Shown here in pieces: positions 52,848 through 61,885 of a stretch of DNA of 64,000 bases (the stretch's first letter is position 1; the number at the start of each line of letters is the position of its first letter). The stretch is from positions 1 to 64,000 of the forward strand of contig NZ_CP123586.1 of the NCBI RefSeq assembly GCF_045277565.1, written 5' to 3'. This DNA comes from Aliisedimentitalea scapharcae (GTDB lineage Bacteria; Pseudomonadota; Alphaproteobacteria; Rhodobacterales; Rhodobacteraceae). Under the pieces are notes generated by a model. That model ran no database searches, was not told the origin of the DNA, and was given only the letters and a program-made list of their open reading frames with translations. Made by a program: the position numbers and the translations under genes.

Positions 52848-54479
52848 TCATCCAGCCGCGCGTTGCGCGAGTGTTCGGTTCAACCAATTGGGATCCATTT
52901 CCGGAACTGACGACAAAAGCAATTCGGTGTATGGCGCGTGTGGCGGGGCGAAGATTGAATCCTTTGCCCCCTGTTCCACAATCTTACCATGCTGCATCAC
53001 CACCACTTCGTCTGCGATCGCACGGACCGTCGAAATGTCGTGGGTGATGAACATATAAGCCAAGTCGTGTTCTTTCTGGAGCTTGTCCAGCAGACGAAGA
53101 ATGCCTTCGGCCACCAGCTGATCCAAGGCGCTGGTGACCTCGTCACAGATCACCAGTTGCGGAGAAGCCGCCAAGGCTCGGGCAATTCCAATACGCTGCT
53201 TTTGCCCCCCCGAAAGTTCTGACGGCAGCCGGTTCAAATATTGGTCCGGCTCCAATTCAATCGCATCCAACAGAGCACGGATTTCTTCGGTTAACTGTTT
53301 GCCCCGCAACCCTTTATAGTAGGTCATGGGGCGACCGATGATATCACGAATCCGCTGTTTCGGGTTCAGCGCAGTATCGGCCATCTGATAAATCATCTGC
53401 ACTGCTTGCAGCTGTTTCTTGCTCCGCTTACGGAACTCATGCGGCAACGCTTCTCCATTCAACAGGATATCCCCGTTCAGCGGAGGTAACAGTCCCATGA
53501 CCGACCGTGCGGTGGTTGATTTTCCAGACCCGCTTTCCCCTACAACAGCCACAGTGCGACCTGCGTGGAAATCAATCGAGATGTCGTCGAGCACCGGACT
53601 GGACATTCCGGGATATTGGGCCGTGACATTGCGGAGGGTTATGACGGGTGATTTTTTCGTGTCGATCGGTGGCTTCTCTGACGCTCTGAACGCGCGTACA
53701 GCCCAAAGCGACTTTGTATACTCTTCGCGTGGGGCGTCTAGCATGGTTTTGGTGTCAGAAACTTCGACCTCGTTCCCATGACGCAGGACCATAATCCGGT
53801 CCGCCATCTGGGCCACGACGGCCAGATCATGAGTGATGTAGATCGCCGATGTACCAAACTGATCGACAATATCACGGATTGCAGACAGCACCTCGATCTG
53901 GGTGGTGACATCCAGCGCAGTTGTCGGTTCGTCAAAGATGATCAAGTCAGGTCGACAAGCCATCGCCATGGCTGTCATTGCCCGCTGGAGCTGTCCGCCG
54001 GACACCTGATGCGGATAGCGAAATCCGATCTCGTCCGGGTTAGGCAGTTGCAATTTACCATACAGGTCAATGGCATCCTTGCGCGCCTCATCCCTGTTCA
54101 TAATGCCGCGTCGCACCGGGAACTCAGTATGTTGGTTGATCAGCTTGAAAGCCGGGTTAAAACTGGCGGCAGCTGATTGTGCGACATAGGCAATCCGGGT
54201 CGACCGCAAGTTGCGGCGGGTTTCACGGTCTGCGCCGGTCAATTCTACACCGTCAAAATGTACAGTACCCCCGGAGAACCGGCACCCATCCCTTACATAT
54301 CCCATGGCGGCTAGGCCGATAGTTGATTTCCCGGCGCCACTCTCACCAATCAAGCCAAGAACTTCACCCTTGGCGAGCGTCAGATCGATGCCTTTGACAA
54401 TAGGTTTCCATTTGTCCTCGGACAGGCCTTCGATCTTCAGGCCCTCTACGGTCAACAGCGGTGTGTTTTCTTGCGTCAT
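52848..54479 (-). CDS. Fused double ABC ATPase of a dipeptide/opine-type importer
   Basis: 543 residues with two complete ABC domains (DppD-DppF fusion). First: Walker A GLIGESGAGKSTIG, signature VSGGQLQRAM, Walker B LIIFDEPTT. Second (from about 275): Walker A VVGESGSGKSTTA, signature LSGGQKQRIG, Walker B LVICDEVTS. It powers import by the following permeases. Start ATG at 54479 has GAGG at 8 bases; an ATG two codons earlier (54485) is possible. Last gene of the operon, followed by a strong terminator. Confidence 0.92.
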   Translation of the reverse strand: MTQENTPLLTVEGLKIEGLSEDKWKPIVKGIDLTLAKGEVLGLIGESGAGKSTIGLAAMGYVRDGCRFSGGTVHFDGVELTGADRETRRNLRSTRIAYVAQSAAASFNPAFKLINQHTEFPVRRGIMNRDEARKDAIDLYGKLQLPNPDEIGFRYPHQVSGGQLQRAMTAMAMACRPDLIIFDEPTTALDVTTQIEVLSAIRDIVDQFGTSAIYITHDLAVVAQMADRIMVLRHGNEVEVSDTKTMLDAPREEYTKSLWAVRAFRASEKPPIDTKKSPVITLRNVTAQYPGMSSPVLDDISIDFHAGRTVAVVGESGSGKSTTARSVMGLLPPLNGDILLNGEALPHEFRKRSKKQLQAVQMIYQMADTALNPKQRIRDIIGRPMTYYKGLRGKQLTEEIRALLDAIELEPDQYLNRLPSELSGGQKQRIGIARALAASPQLVICDEVTSALDQLVAEGILRLLDKLQKEHDLAYMFITHDISTVRAIADEVVVMQHGKIVEQGAKDSIFAPPHAPYTELLLSSVPEMDPNWLNRTLAQRAAG

Positions 54480-54489
54480 GTTCATGGCC

Positions 54490-55317
54490 TCAGGTCTTTA
54501 GTCCACTGGCTTTGTGCAGCATCCAGTCCACGATAAAATTGATCGACACGGTCAAAAGGCCGATGGCGGCGGCTGGGATCAGTGGGGTCAGATCGCCAAA
54601 GGTGATCAGCGATGCATTCTCTCGCACCATTGATCCCCAATCCGCGGCGGGCGGTTGAATCCCCAACCCCAGAAAGGACAGACCCGAGATGGTCAGGAAG
54701 ACAAAACAGAACCGCAACCCGAACTCTGCGACCAGCGGCGGTGCGGCATTTGGCAGGATCTCTTTGCGCATGATCCACCACAGGCCTTCGCCGCGGATCT
54801 GGGCGGCTTCGACGTAATCCATCACCACAATCCCCATCGCGACCGCGCGGGCAATCCGGTAGACAAAGGTGGCATAAATCAATGCAATCACGCCGATCAA
54901 GCTGGCCACAGACGCACCAAAAATGGTCAGCAGCAGCAGCGCAAAAATCAGTGTTGGGATCGAAATCACCACATCGACAGCACGCGACAGCAACTGGTCC
55001 ACCCATCCCTGCAAGATGGCGGCAAAAAAGCCAGCCGCGCTGCCGACAACAAAGGCGATAATAGTGGTCACCAGCGCAATGCAGATGGTGTTGCGCGCGC
55101 CATAGATCATCCGCGTTGCCATATCCCGGCCCAGGCTGTCAGTGCCCAACCAATTGACCGATGACCAGGGTTCGTATTCGTAGCCAACGATCTCGCTCTC
55201 GCCAAAGGGGGCGAGGACCGGCGCAAACAGAGCCACAAGGATATACATCAGGATCACAATAACCCCGAATTTGGCCGTCAGGGGCGCCTTGTGCAGTTCA
55301 TACATCACAGCGTTCAT
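54490..55317 (-). CDS. ABC importer permease, DppC-like
   Basis: A 275-residue inner-membrane permease with about six helices, the N-terminal OppC_N part (TAKFGVIVILMYILVALFAP), LGTDSLGRDMATRMIYGARN and the EAA loop EAAQIRGEGLWWIMRKEILP, which contacts the ATPase. Partner of the DppB-like protein. Genes are separated by only 4 to 10 bases. Confidence 0.9.
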   Translation of the reverse strand: MNAVMYELHKAPLTAKFGVIVILMYILVALFAPVLAPFGESEIVGYEYEPWSSVNWLGTDSLGRDMATRMIYGARNTICIALVTTIIAFVVGSAAGFFAAILQGWVDQLLSRAVDVVISIPTLIFALLLLTIFGASVASLIGVIALIYATFVYRIARAVAMGIVVMDYVEAAQIRGEGLWWIMRKEILPNAAPPLVAEFGLRFCFVFLTISGLSFLGLGIQPPAADWGSMVRENASLITFGDLTPLIPAAAIGLLTVSINFIVDWMLHKASGLKT

Positions 55318-55321
55318 CGGA

Positions 55322-56278
55322 TCACTTCCTGTGCAAGAGACGGGGGTTCGAGGCGATCGAGATCAGATCAGACGCCAGGTTGAACAGGATGTAGGTGGCG
55401 GCAAATAACAAGCATGCAGTCTGCACCACGGTAAAGTCCCGCTTGGCCACACTGTCGACCAGCAACTGTCCCATGCCGGGATAGACAAACACCACTTCGA
55501 CAATCACGACCCCGACGATTAAATACGCCAGGTTGATGGCGACAACGGTTACAATCGGTGCAATCGCATTGGGCAGCGCGTGGATCACAATCAGGCGGCG
55601 CTGGCTGGCACCTTTCAATTGGGCCATTTCGACGTACGGCAAGGCCAGCAGATTGATCAGCGATGCCCGCGTCATGCGCATCATATGGGCCGTCACGATC
55701 AAAGTCAGAGTCAACGCAGGCAGGAACGTACGATAAATCCGATCGGTAAAGGGCGCGTCTTCGGACAGGTTGGCAATCGATGGAAACATCGAAAGTTCGA
55801 CCGCAAAGATCCAGACCAGGATATAGCCGACAAAGAACTCAGGCACCGAAATGGCGGTCAGCGTGGCGACGTTGATGGATTTGTCCAGCAGCGTATCGCG
55901 GTGCAATGCGGCTACGACACCCAGGATCAACGCCAGCGGTACTGAAATCAGGGCAGCGAACCCAGCCAGAAAAAAGGTGTTATACAGCCGCTCGGAAATC
56001 AGGTCGGAAATCGGGATACCTGAAATCAGCGAAGTCCCCAAATCCCCCTGCAGAAACCCACCAAGCCAGTCCAGATAACGGGTGTGCGCAGGCAGATCTA
56101 GCCCCAACTCACGTCGGAACGCTGCGAGGTTTTCCGGTGTTGCGGATTGCCCCAGAACTTGTTGGGCCACGTCACCGGGTAGTAACTCGATGGACAGAAA
56201 AATGACGAGAGACACTGCGAACAGTGTCAACAGTCCAAGCGCCAGTCGTTGAACGAAAAGCCTGAGAAGGTGTTGCAT
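55322..56278 (-). CDS. ABC importer permease, DppB-like
   Basis: A 318-residue permease with six helices: LLTLFAVSLVIFLSIELLPGD near the N-terminus, LGLDLPAHTRYLDWLGGFLQ, the EAA-type loop VEMAQLKGASQRRLIVIHAL and FVYPGMGQLLVDSVAKRD. Type of the peptide/nickel/opine family. Lies between the DppC-like gene and the binding protein, with a gap of about 76 bases to the latter. Confidence 0.9.
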   Translation of the reverse strand: MQHLLRLFVQRLALGLLTLFAVSLVIFLSIELLPGDVAQQVLGQSATPENLAAFRRELGLDLPAHTRYLDWLGGFLQGDLGTSLISGIPISDLISERLYNTFFLAGFAALISVPLALILGVVAALHRDTLLDKSINVATLTAISVPEFFVGYILVWIFAVELSMFPSIANLSEDAPFTDRIYRTFLPALTLTLIVTAHMMRMTRASLINLLALPYVEMAQLKGASQRRLIVIHALPNAIAPIVTVVAINLAYLIVGVVIVEVVFVYPGMGQLLVDSVAKRDFTVVQTACLLFAATYILFNLASDLISIASNPRLLHRK

Positions 56279-56354
56279 GCCGGATTATCGGAACCCTTGA
56301 ATGTGAGAAATGGCGGGGCCAATGGGCCCCACCAACAGATTTTTTCTGAAAGAC

Positions 56355-57908
56355 TTAGACTTTCCACCAGCGTTCGATGGCCTTGTAACCATCCAAAGCC
56401 CAATTGGAGGCCACGTCTTCGGAATGGCTCACATCAGCGCGACGGGCATAGACAAAGTTACGGAAGAACGGGATCACCGACCCGCCCTCATCTTTCAGAA
56501 TTGCCTGCATGTCGCCGTACATCTGACCCCGTTTGGCTTCATCCAGTTCAGAGCGGGCTGCCAGCATCAGCTGCTGGAACGTATCGTTGCTGAATTCACT
56601 TTCGTTCCAGTCGCCACCCTTGGAATAGGCTGTGGCGAAAATCATGTCCGGCACCGGGCGCGCGCCCCACGAGCTGGTAAAGAAGGGCTTCTTCATCCAG
56701 ACGTCGGACCAGTAGCCATCACCGGGTTCGCGTGCGACCTGTACATCGATGCCACCGGGGGCTGCGTGTTCACGGAACAGCGTGACGGAATCGACCGCGC
56801 CCGCGAACAATGAATCTGATACACTCAGCGATACGCTGAGACTGTCCAGGCCAGCTTCTTTGAGGTGGAATTTGGCTTTGTCCGGATCATAAGCGCGTTG
56901 TTCCAGCAATGCGTCGAAGTAAGGCATCGAAGGTGCAACCGGGTGGTCGTTGGCCACGGTTCCATGCCCGCGCAACACCTTCTTCACCAAGGCCTCACGG
57001 TCCACCCCGTACTTCAGCGCAAGACGCACGTTGTTGTCGTTAAACGGTGCCTGAGAGCTTTGCATGGCAAAGGTTGGGTGGAACCCGCCCGAGATCGATT
57101 CAATGGCAACGTTTTTGTCGCGGCCCAACAAGCCCAATGTCTTGTATTCCGCAGATTGAACTGCGTCGATTTCGCCGGTGACCAGCGCTGTTGTGGCCGC
57201 CCCAGAATCCGAGATCAGCAGCAATTCGACAGTGTCAAAGTTTGCCGCGCCCTCTTTCCAGTAGTTTGGATTGCGTTTCAAAACGGTTTTTACACCGGGT
57301 TTCCAGCTTTCCAGAGTGTAACCGCCGGTACCTGTGCCTGACAGATCCAATTCTCCATCTGCGCCAACCGGCATGATCTGGAAGTGGTAATCTGACAAGA
57401 TGAAGGGGAAGTCGGCATTTGGGGCAGACAGGGTTATTTTGATCCCGTCGCTGCCCTCGGCTGTGATGTCATCAACACCTGCCAACAGAGACTTTGCGCC
57501 TGACGTTGAATCCTCGCCACGGTGCAGGTTCAACGAGGCGATAACGTCCTCGGTACCCAGGGTCTTTCCATTATGGAAGGTCACGCCTTGGCGCAGTTTG
57601 AATACCCAAGTCTGCGCATCATCAGACGACCAGTTGGTGGCCAACTCAGGCTTCAACTTGTTGTCTGATCCGATTTCCGTGAGGTTGTTGCGCAGTGCCC
57701 AACCCACCATGATCTGCTGTGAACCGCTGGCTTCGGCGGGGTTCAGAGTGTCGCTGGTTCCACCTTGGTTGACCGAGACACGGAATGTTCCGCCCTTGGT
57801 AGGCGCGGCAACTGCCGGGCGCGGCAATTGCGACAAGCCCAATACCGCAGCCGAGCCCGTCAGGAACCCGCGGCGGCCGATTTGCAGGCCAGATGTGTAT
57901 TTTTTCAT
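56355..57908 (-). CDS. ABC substrate-binding protein (SBP_bac_5), Tat-exported
   Basis: A 517-residue family-5 periplasmic binding protein. Twin-arginine signal GLQIGRRGFLTGSAAVLG, cleaved near AVAAP. Mature part: GTFRVSVNQGGTSDTLNPAE, TWVFKLRQGVTFHNGKTLGT, the family core. Binds peptides, opines or similar amine compounds. Contextual genes (MttB-like, sarcosine-dehydrogenase-like) suggest an N-methylated amine or amino acid derivative. First large subunit after the dioxygenase gene in the operon. Confidence 0.88.
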   Translation of the reverse strand: MKKYTSGLQIGRRGFLTGSAAVLGLSQLPRPAVAAPTKGGTFRVSVNQGGTSDTLNPAEASGSQQIMVGWALRNNLTEIGSDNKLKPELATNWSSDDAQTWVFKLRQGVTFHNGKTLGTEDVIASLNLHRGEDSTSGAKSLLAGVDDITAEGSDGIKITLSAPNADFPFILSDYHFQIMPVGADGELDLSGTGTGGYTLESWKPGVKTVLKRNPNYWKEGAANFDTVELLLISDSGAATTALVTGEIDAVQSAEYKTLGLLGRDKNVAIESISGGFHPTFAMQSSQAPFNDNNVRLALKYGVDREALVKKVLRGHGTVANDHPVAPSMPYFDALLEQRAYDPDKAKFHLKEAGLDSLSVSLSVSDSLFAGAVDSVTLFREHAAPGGIDVQVAREPGDGYWSDVWMKKPFFTSSWGARPVPDMIFATAYSKGGDWNESEFSNDTFQQLMLAARSELDEAKRGQMYGDMQAILKDEGGSVIPFFRNFVYARRADVSHSEDVASNWALDGYKAIERWWKV

Positions 57909-57937
57909 GTCTTGTTCCTCCCAAGAAGTGTATTGGT

Positions 57938-58807
57938 TCAGCCCGATTGGGCGAGCTGTTCGTCGCGTGCGAAGTGATCCGGGTGCGCTTCGCCCCAGAT
58001 TCTAATGGCCTTGTCCGATGTGGTGATGTCGGTCGGGTTGGTTACGTAGCTGAGCAAGAGACTTTGACGTTCACTGCCTTGCGGTGCAGTGACCCGGTGC
58101 AACGTGTACCCGCCTCGGAACAATTGCAGATCACCCGGGCGCAATTTCAAAGTGCGCAGGTTTGTGCGATCTCCGTCCAGCACCTGTTTCACCGCGTCGT
58201 AGTTTTCGTTCTCGCGGCTACGCAGGTTGGGCACATATTCAAGGTCCCCACCCCGATCCGACTGTTTCAATCCGAAGGAAACGGTGAAGTCGTTGTTGTC
58301 GAAATGCCAGGCAAATTCGCAGCCATCGGGCTGGACGTTCACATTGGTGCAGGCGTAAGGGTCGCGGTAGGTATAGAGTTTTTCATACCAAAGTGCCTGA
58401 GCCACGAACCGGCATAGATCCGGGTTTTGAAACACTGCCCATATCACCCCATCGCGGGCAAATTTGTCGCCGCGCACCATGCCATGGCGCCGTGGGGAAA
58501 AACGGTTCAGCGGATGATCTTCTGGGGTGTCTTCGGGCGGATTCGAGAAATAGGGGTTCAAATTCGCCTCGTGGAACACCGCCCCATCAGCCAGCTCTGC
58601 TGCTTCGCGTTGCATGGCTTCGACGATTTCAGGCCGTATGAAATTGGGCAACTGCGCACAGCTGACAGTATCAAGACCTGTGATCGCCTGCTCGAGCATG
58701 ATGCCGTAGGCGTCGCTATCGGGCTGGTTCAAAGGATAGGTTTCGACGTCAAACAGCGTACTTGTCGAAAACTCAGTGGTGCTCAAGTCTGTGGTAAAAT
58801 CGGCCAT
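57938..58807 (-). CDS. Phytanoyl-CoA dioxygenase (PhyH) family oxygenase
   Basis: A 289-residue Fe(II)/2-oxoglutarate oxygenase. HxD in CEFAWHFDNNDFTVSFGL at about 185, distal His in LFRGGYTLHRVTAP at about 250 and the 2-oxoglutarate Arg in SERQSLLLSYV. PhyH-type enzymes hydroxylate small molecules, including ectoine and aminophosphonates. The start at 58807 has GGGAGG 6 bases upstream. First gene of the ABC importer operon, so it probably hydroxylates the imported compound or a breakdown product, giving an aldehyde for the ALDH. Substrate unknown. Confidence 0.82.
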   Translation of the reverse strand: MADFTTDLSTTEFSTSTLFDVETYPLNQPDSDAYGIMLEQAITGLDTVSCAQLPNFIRPEIVEAMQREAAELADGAVFHEANLNPYFSNPPEDTPEDHPLNRFSPRRHGMVRGDKFARDGVIWAVFQNPDLCRFVAQALWYEKLYTYRDPYACTNVNVQPDGCEFAWHFDNNDFTVSFGLKQSDRGGDLEYVPNLRSRENENYDAVKQVLDGDRTNLRTLKLRPGDLQLFRGGYTLHRVTAPQGSERQSLLLSYVTNPTDITTSDKAIRIWGEAHPDHFARDEQLAQSG

Positions 58808-59371
58808 TGGCATCCTCCCTTTGCGCAATTCTCTCCCGGGCTCTGAAAGCAGTGGCTTTCAAAGGGATTCGAGACTTCGGACGTGATAGGTCTGCGTTAA
58901 GTTTCGGCCATAATTGCGCTGCTTAAGATTATTTCAATTTAATAATAATCTGATTTTGATGAAAAGAATTCATCCAGGATGGTGGGGGCCTTCGAAAAGC
59001 CCTGCTGGGACGCACATCTTCCGAAGGTGCCAGAGGTGCGAATTTTTCAGAAATTCCATTCGGTCCAACTCGAGCAGCACGCGTCAGACCTTACGCACTT
59101 CAAAGCGTATCCGATTGAAATTAAGCCATTAACTCACTGGTCTTGAGCGTTCAGCCAAAAGCGGCATACCCTGACAGTTGGAATTCCTTCAAGGGCATGC
59201 CGTAGCACCTGTGAATTCTCTCAGCGTCAACGTGTTCAGAAGACACGACACCGACGATCACGTAGACCAAAATTGCAAAATTTGACTGAATTTTTTTTTC
59301 ATCACCACCTGATATTGTAGGGTGCGCACGTCAAATCTGGCCATTTCACGCAACGAAAATGGACTCCTCCT
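58808..59371. other. Promoter region of the dioxygenase-ABC operon
   Basis: 564 bases, very A+T rich from 58914 to 58960 and about 59270 to 59305. It contains an 8-base inverted repeat AGATTATT/AATAATCT (58926-58951), the LysR box at 58960-58972, and a looser TGAA-N7-TTCA at 59287-59301. No gene seen. Confidence 0.5.
58960..58972. promoter_or_regulatory. LysR-type box TGAA-N5-TTCA (site 2)
   Basis: TGAAAAGAATTCA, extended by one more pair to GATGAA/TTCATC (58958-58974). It lies 153 bases upstream of the dioxygenase start, the first gene of the ABC operon. Confidence 0.65.
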
Positions 59372-60298
59372 CTACATGCTGTGAAAGCCCGAATCCGGCA
59401 TGTCGCACCACTCTGCCAGTAACTCGGCAACCAGCATGATCGGGTCATCCTCGACCATGTCTTCTGATCTTAGGACTGCGCACCAAGGCACGGTAATCCC
59501 CTCTTGAGTGACCTGTGCGCCCACGATTCTCTGTTCCTTCAAGGCTGCCTGCAGCGCCCAGCTGGACAGAACACTGGTGCCAAGATCCGACGCCACCAAT
59601 TCGACGATCGCCTCTGGCAGTTCCACGGTCGCTGCCCATTGCGGATAGCTGTCAGTGGGGCGGAACAGACGGGCAAATTCCCGATCTGGTTCTGGAACTT
59701 TGGTATAGGTGATAAAGGGTTCCCCCTCGATATCAGTACCTTCGACGAACGCCCTGTCTGCCAGCCGATGCGTCGGTGCCATGATATACAGCAGAGGATC
59801 ATCAAACAGGGCCAGGCTGCCCAGACCCGCCTGAGCGATATTGCCAGACACCACGGCAATGTCGATGTGCCGGTTGAGCACTCCGGTCAGGGGATCGCCT
59901 CGGGCACCGGCCATGATCTGAATATCGATCCCCTCGGTCCGGGTTTTTAGAAATTTGATAAACGAAGGAAGCCAGCGATAGTTGCTATAGGCTTCGACCG
60001 ACAATCTCACCACGTGCTGAATGCCACGGTTCATGCGCCGCACGTCTTCTTCAGCGCGACTCAGGTCCGACAGGACACGTTCAGCGACCACCGCTAGATA
60101 ATCCGCAGCCGGTGTCTTGCGGAGCTTTTTGTGCATCCGGGTGAACAGGGGCACGTCAAGACGTCGCTCGGCCTCGCGCAAGCGGTGTGACAAAGCCGAA
60201 GGGGTAACCCCCAAAACCTTGGCCGCATCAGTGATGCGACCAGTTTCGATGATCGCCTGAATAAGTTGCAAATGGCGTAGGTCGAGAAGGGGTTTCAT
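59372..60298 (-). CDS. LysR-family regulator of the N-methyl amine island
   Basis: A 308-residue LysR regulator of the MetR-like branch. HTH at about 5-65: LLDLRHLQLIQAIIETGRIT, then DAAKVLGVTPSALSHRLREA. Effector domain with WLPSFIKFLKTRTEGIDIQI. Divergent from the aminotransferase gene; a TGAA-N5-TTCA box lies 10 bases upstream of its start, suggesting autorepression. Similar boxes stand before the other two operons of the island. Probable master regulator; ligand unknown. Confidence 0.88.
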   Translation of the reverse strand: MKPLLDLRHLQLIQAIIETGRITDAAKVLGVTPSALSHRLREAERRLDVPLFTRMHKKLRKTPAADYLAVVAERVLSDLSRAEEDVRRMNRGIQHVVRLSVEAYSNYRWLPSFIKFLKTRTEGIDIQIMAGARGDPLTGVLNRHIDIAVVSGNIAQAGLGSLALFDDPLLYIMAPTHRLADRAFVEGTDIEGEPFITYTKVPEPDREFARLFRPTDSYPQWAATVELPEAIVELVASDLGTSVLSSWALQAALKEQRIVGAQVTQEGITVPWCAVLRSEDMVEDDPIMLVAELLAEWCDMPDSGFHSM

Positions 60299-60307
60299 GA
60301 GGTTGCC

Positions 60308-60320
60308 TGAATTTGATTCA
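60308..60320. promoter_or_regulatory. LysR-type box TGAA-N5-TTCA (site 3)
   Basis: TGAATTTGATTCA, a 5-3-5 palindrome of T-N11-A form between the LysR gene (start 60298) and the aminotransferase gene (start 60403). Confidence 0.65.
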
Positions 60321-60402
60321 TTAAAATGAGAAAACTTCGAGATTGATCCTCAGTCAAGATGAATGTGAAATCGCCACAACGAATTTCTCTGGAGCCCGCG
60401 AA

Positions 60403-61779
60403 ATGAACGTCGACGCCACCCATACGATTGCCTTAGACAAGGCGCACCACGTCCACCCTCAGTCTAACCTGCGCCAACATGCTGAAAACGGTCCTACCAT
60501 GATCACTCATGGCAAGGGCGTTTACGTCTATGACGATCAGGGCAACGAAATCATGGACGGGTTTTCCGGTCTGGGCTGTATGTCATTGGGTTATCACAAT
60601 GAACGACTGGCAAATGCTGCCGTGCGCCAGATGAATACGCTGCCTTTTGCGCCGACCTTTTACAACCGATCGCACCCGCGTGTGGCGGAACTGTGTGGGC
60701 GTTTGACCAAACTGGCCCCCGGCGACATGACCCGCGCACTGATCCAGTGTTCCGGTTCGGAAGCAAACGACACCGCGATCAAACTCTTGTGGTACACCAA
60801 CACGGCCAAGGGTCAGCCCGAACGTCGCAAGGTGATCGGACGTATTCGCGGCTATCACGGCAACACTGTGGCAACTGCATCGTTGTCGGGTCAGCCGCAC
60901 ATGCATGCCAAGTTCGGCCTGCCCCTGCCCGAGTTCAAGCACACGGAATTGCCCAACTATTACCGCTTTCACATTGATGGCGAGACCGAGGAAGAATTTT
61001 CGGCCCGGATGGCAAAGTCGTTTGAGGATTTGATCCTTGCCGAAGGCCCCGACACAATCGCCGCATTCTTTGCTGAGCCAGCAATTTCGGGTGGTGGTGC
61101 CTTGATGCCGCCTAAAGGTTATTGGGAGGAGATGCAGGCGGTGATCCGCAAGTACAACATCACCTTCCTGGTCGATGAAGTTGTGACCGGCTTTGGTCGT
61201 ACGGGCAATCGTTGGGGATCTGAAACCTGGAACCTCAAGCCTGATATGGTCACCTGCGCCAAAGCCCTGTCAGCGGCATTCTTCCCTGTGTCTGCTCTGA
61301 TGTTCCGGGATGATTTCTATGCCGATATGATGAAAAACTCGGACGAAATGGGCACCTTTGGGCATGGGTATACCTACGCCGGGCACCCAGTGGGAGCCGC
61401 GGTTTCGCTTGAAGCGCTGGACATCTATGACGAGATTGATCTGGTAGGCCACGTCCGCAAAGTTTCTAAGGGTTTCCTTGAGAAATGTTATGCGATGCAA
61501 GATCACCCGCTGGTCGCCGAAGTGCGCGGTGTTGGTCTGTTCTGTGGCTTTGAGCTGATGAAAGATGTCAAAACGCGCGAGCCTTTTGATCCGTCATGGA
61601 AAGTTGGCGAGCTGGTGCAGAACTTTGCTCATGATCGCGGGCTGTATCTGCGCGCGATCGGCGACCGGATGAGCTTTATGCCGCCACTGATCATCAACGA
61701 TGACGAGATTGAAATCGCAACCGAACGGTTCAAGGGCGCTCTGGATGATGCCTGGGCCGTGGTTCGCGGCAAAATCTGA
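60403..61779 (+). CDS. Class III PLP aminotransferase
   Basis: A 458-residue omega-type aminotransferase: GKGVYVYDDQGNEIMDGFSG at the start, CSGSEANDTAIKLLWYTN, RGYHGNTVATASLSG, LVDEVVTGFGRTG (PLP Asp) and the PLP Lys in CAKALSAAFFPVSA at about residue 287. It transaminates a terminal amine or amino acid to an aldehyde or ketone. GGAG lies 8 bases before the ATG. Divergent from the LysR regulator, followed by ALDH, so aldehyde to acid is the likely next step. A taurine:pyruvate aminotransferase role is conceivable by family but not suggested by neighbours. Confidence 0.88.
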   Translation: MNVDATHTIALDKAHHVHPQSNLRQHAENGPTMITHGKGVYVYDDQGNEIMDGFSGLGCMSLGYHNERLANAAVRQMNTLPFAPTFYNRSHPRVAELCGRLTKLAPGDMTRALIQCSGSEANDTAIKLLWYTNTAKGQPERRKVIGRIRGYHGNTVATASLSGQPHMHAKFGLPLPEFKHTELPNYYRFHIDGETEEEFSARMAKSFEDLILAEGPDTIAAFFAEPAISGGGALMPPKGYWEEMQAVIRKYNITFLVDEVVTGFGRTGNRWGSETWNLKPDMVTCAKALSAAFFPVSALMFRDDFYADMMKNSDEMGTFGHGYTYAGHPVGAAVSLEALDIYDEIDLVGHVRKVSKGFLEKCYAMQDHPLVAEVRGVGLFCGFELMKDVKTREPFDPSWKVGELVQNFAHDRGLYLRAIGDRMSFMPPLIINDDEIEIATERFKGALDDAWAVVRGKI

Positions 61780-61817
61780 TCTCGACGGGTTCAGATCCCG
61801 CTCTCATCTGAATCCAG

Positions 61818-61846
61818 CGCTGCTCCCATTCTCCCCGGGGGCAGCG
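61818..61846 (+). other. Intercistronic hairpin between aminotransferase and ALDH genes
   Basis: CGCTGCTCCC (61818-61827) pairs with GGGGGCAGCG (61837-61846), 10 pairs with one G-U, across a 9-base loop, followed by TATCTTTATT. It may be a partial terminator or mRNA stabiliser in the 106-base gap. Confidence 0.5.
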
Positions 61847-61885
61847 TATCTTTATTAAACACCGACACGCGCTGAGGAAGACAAA

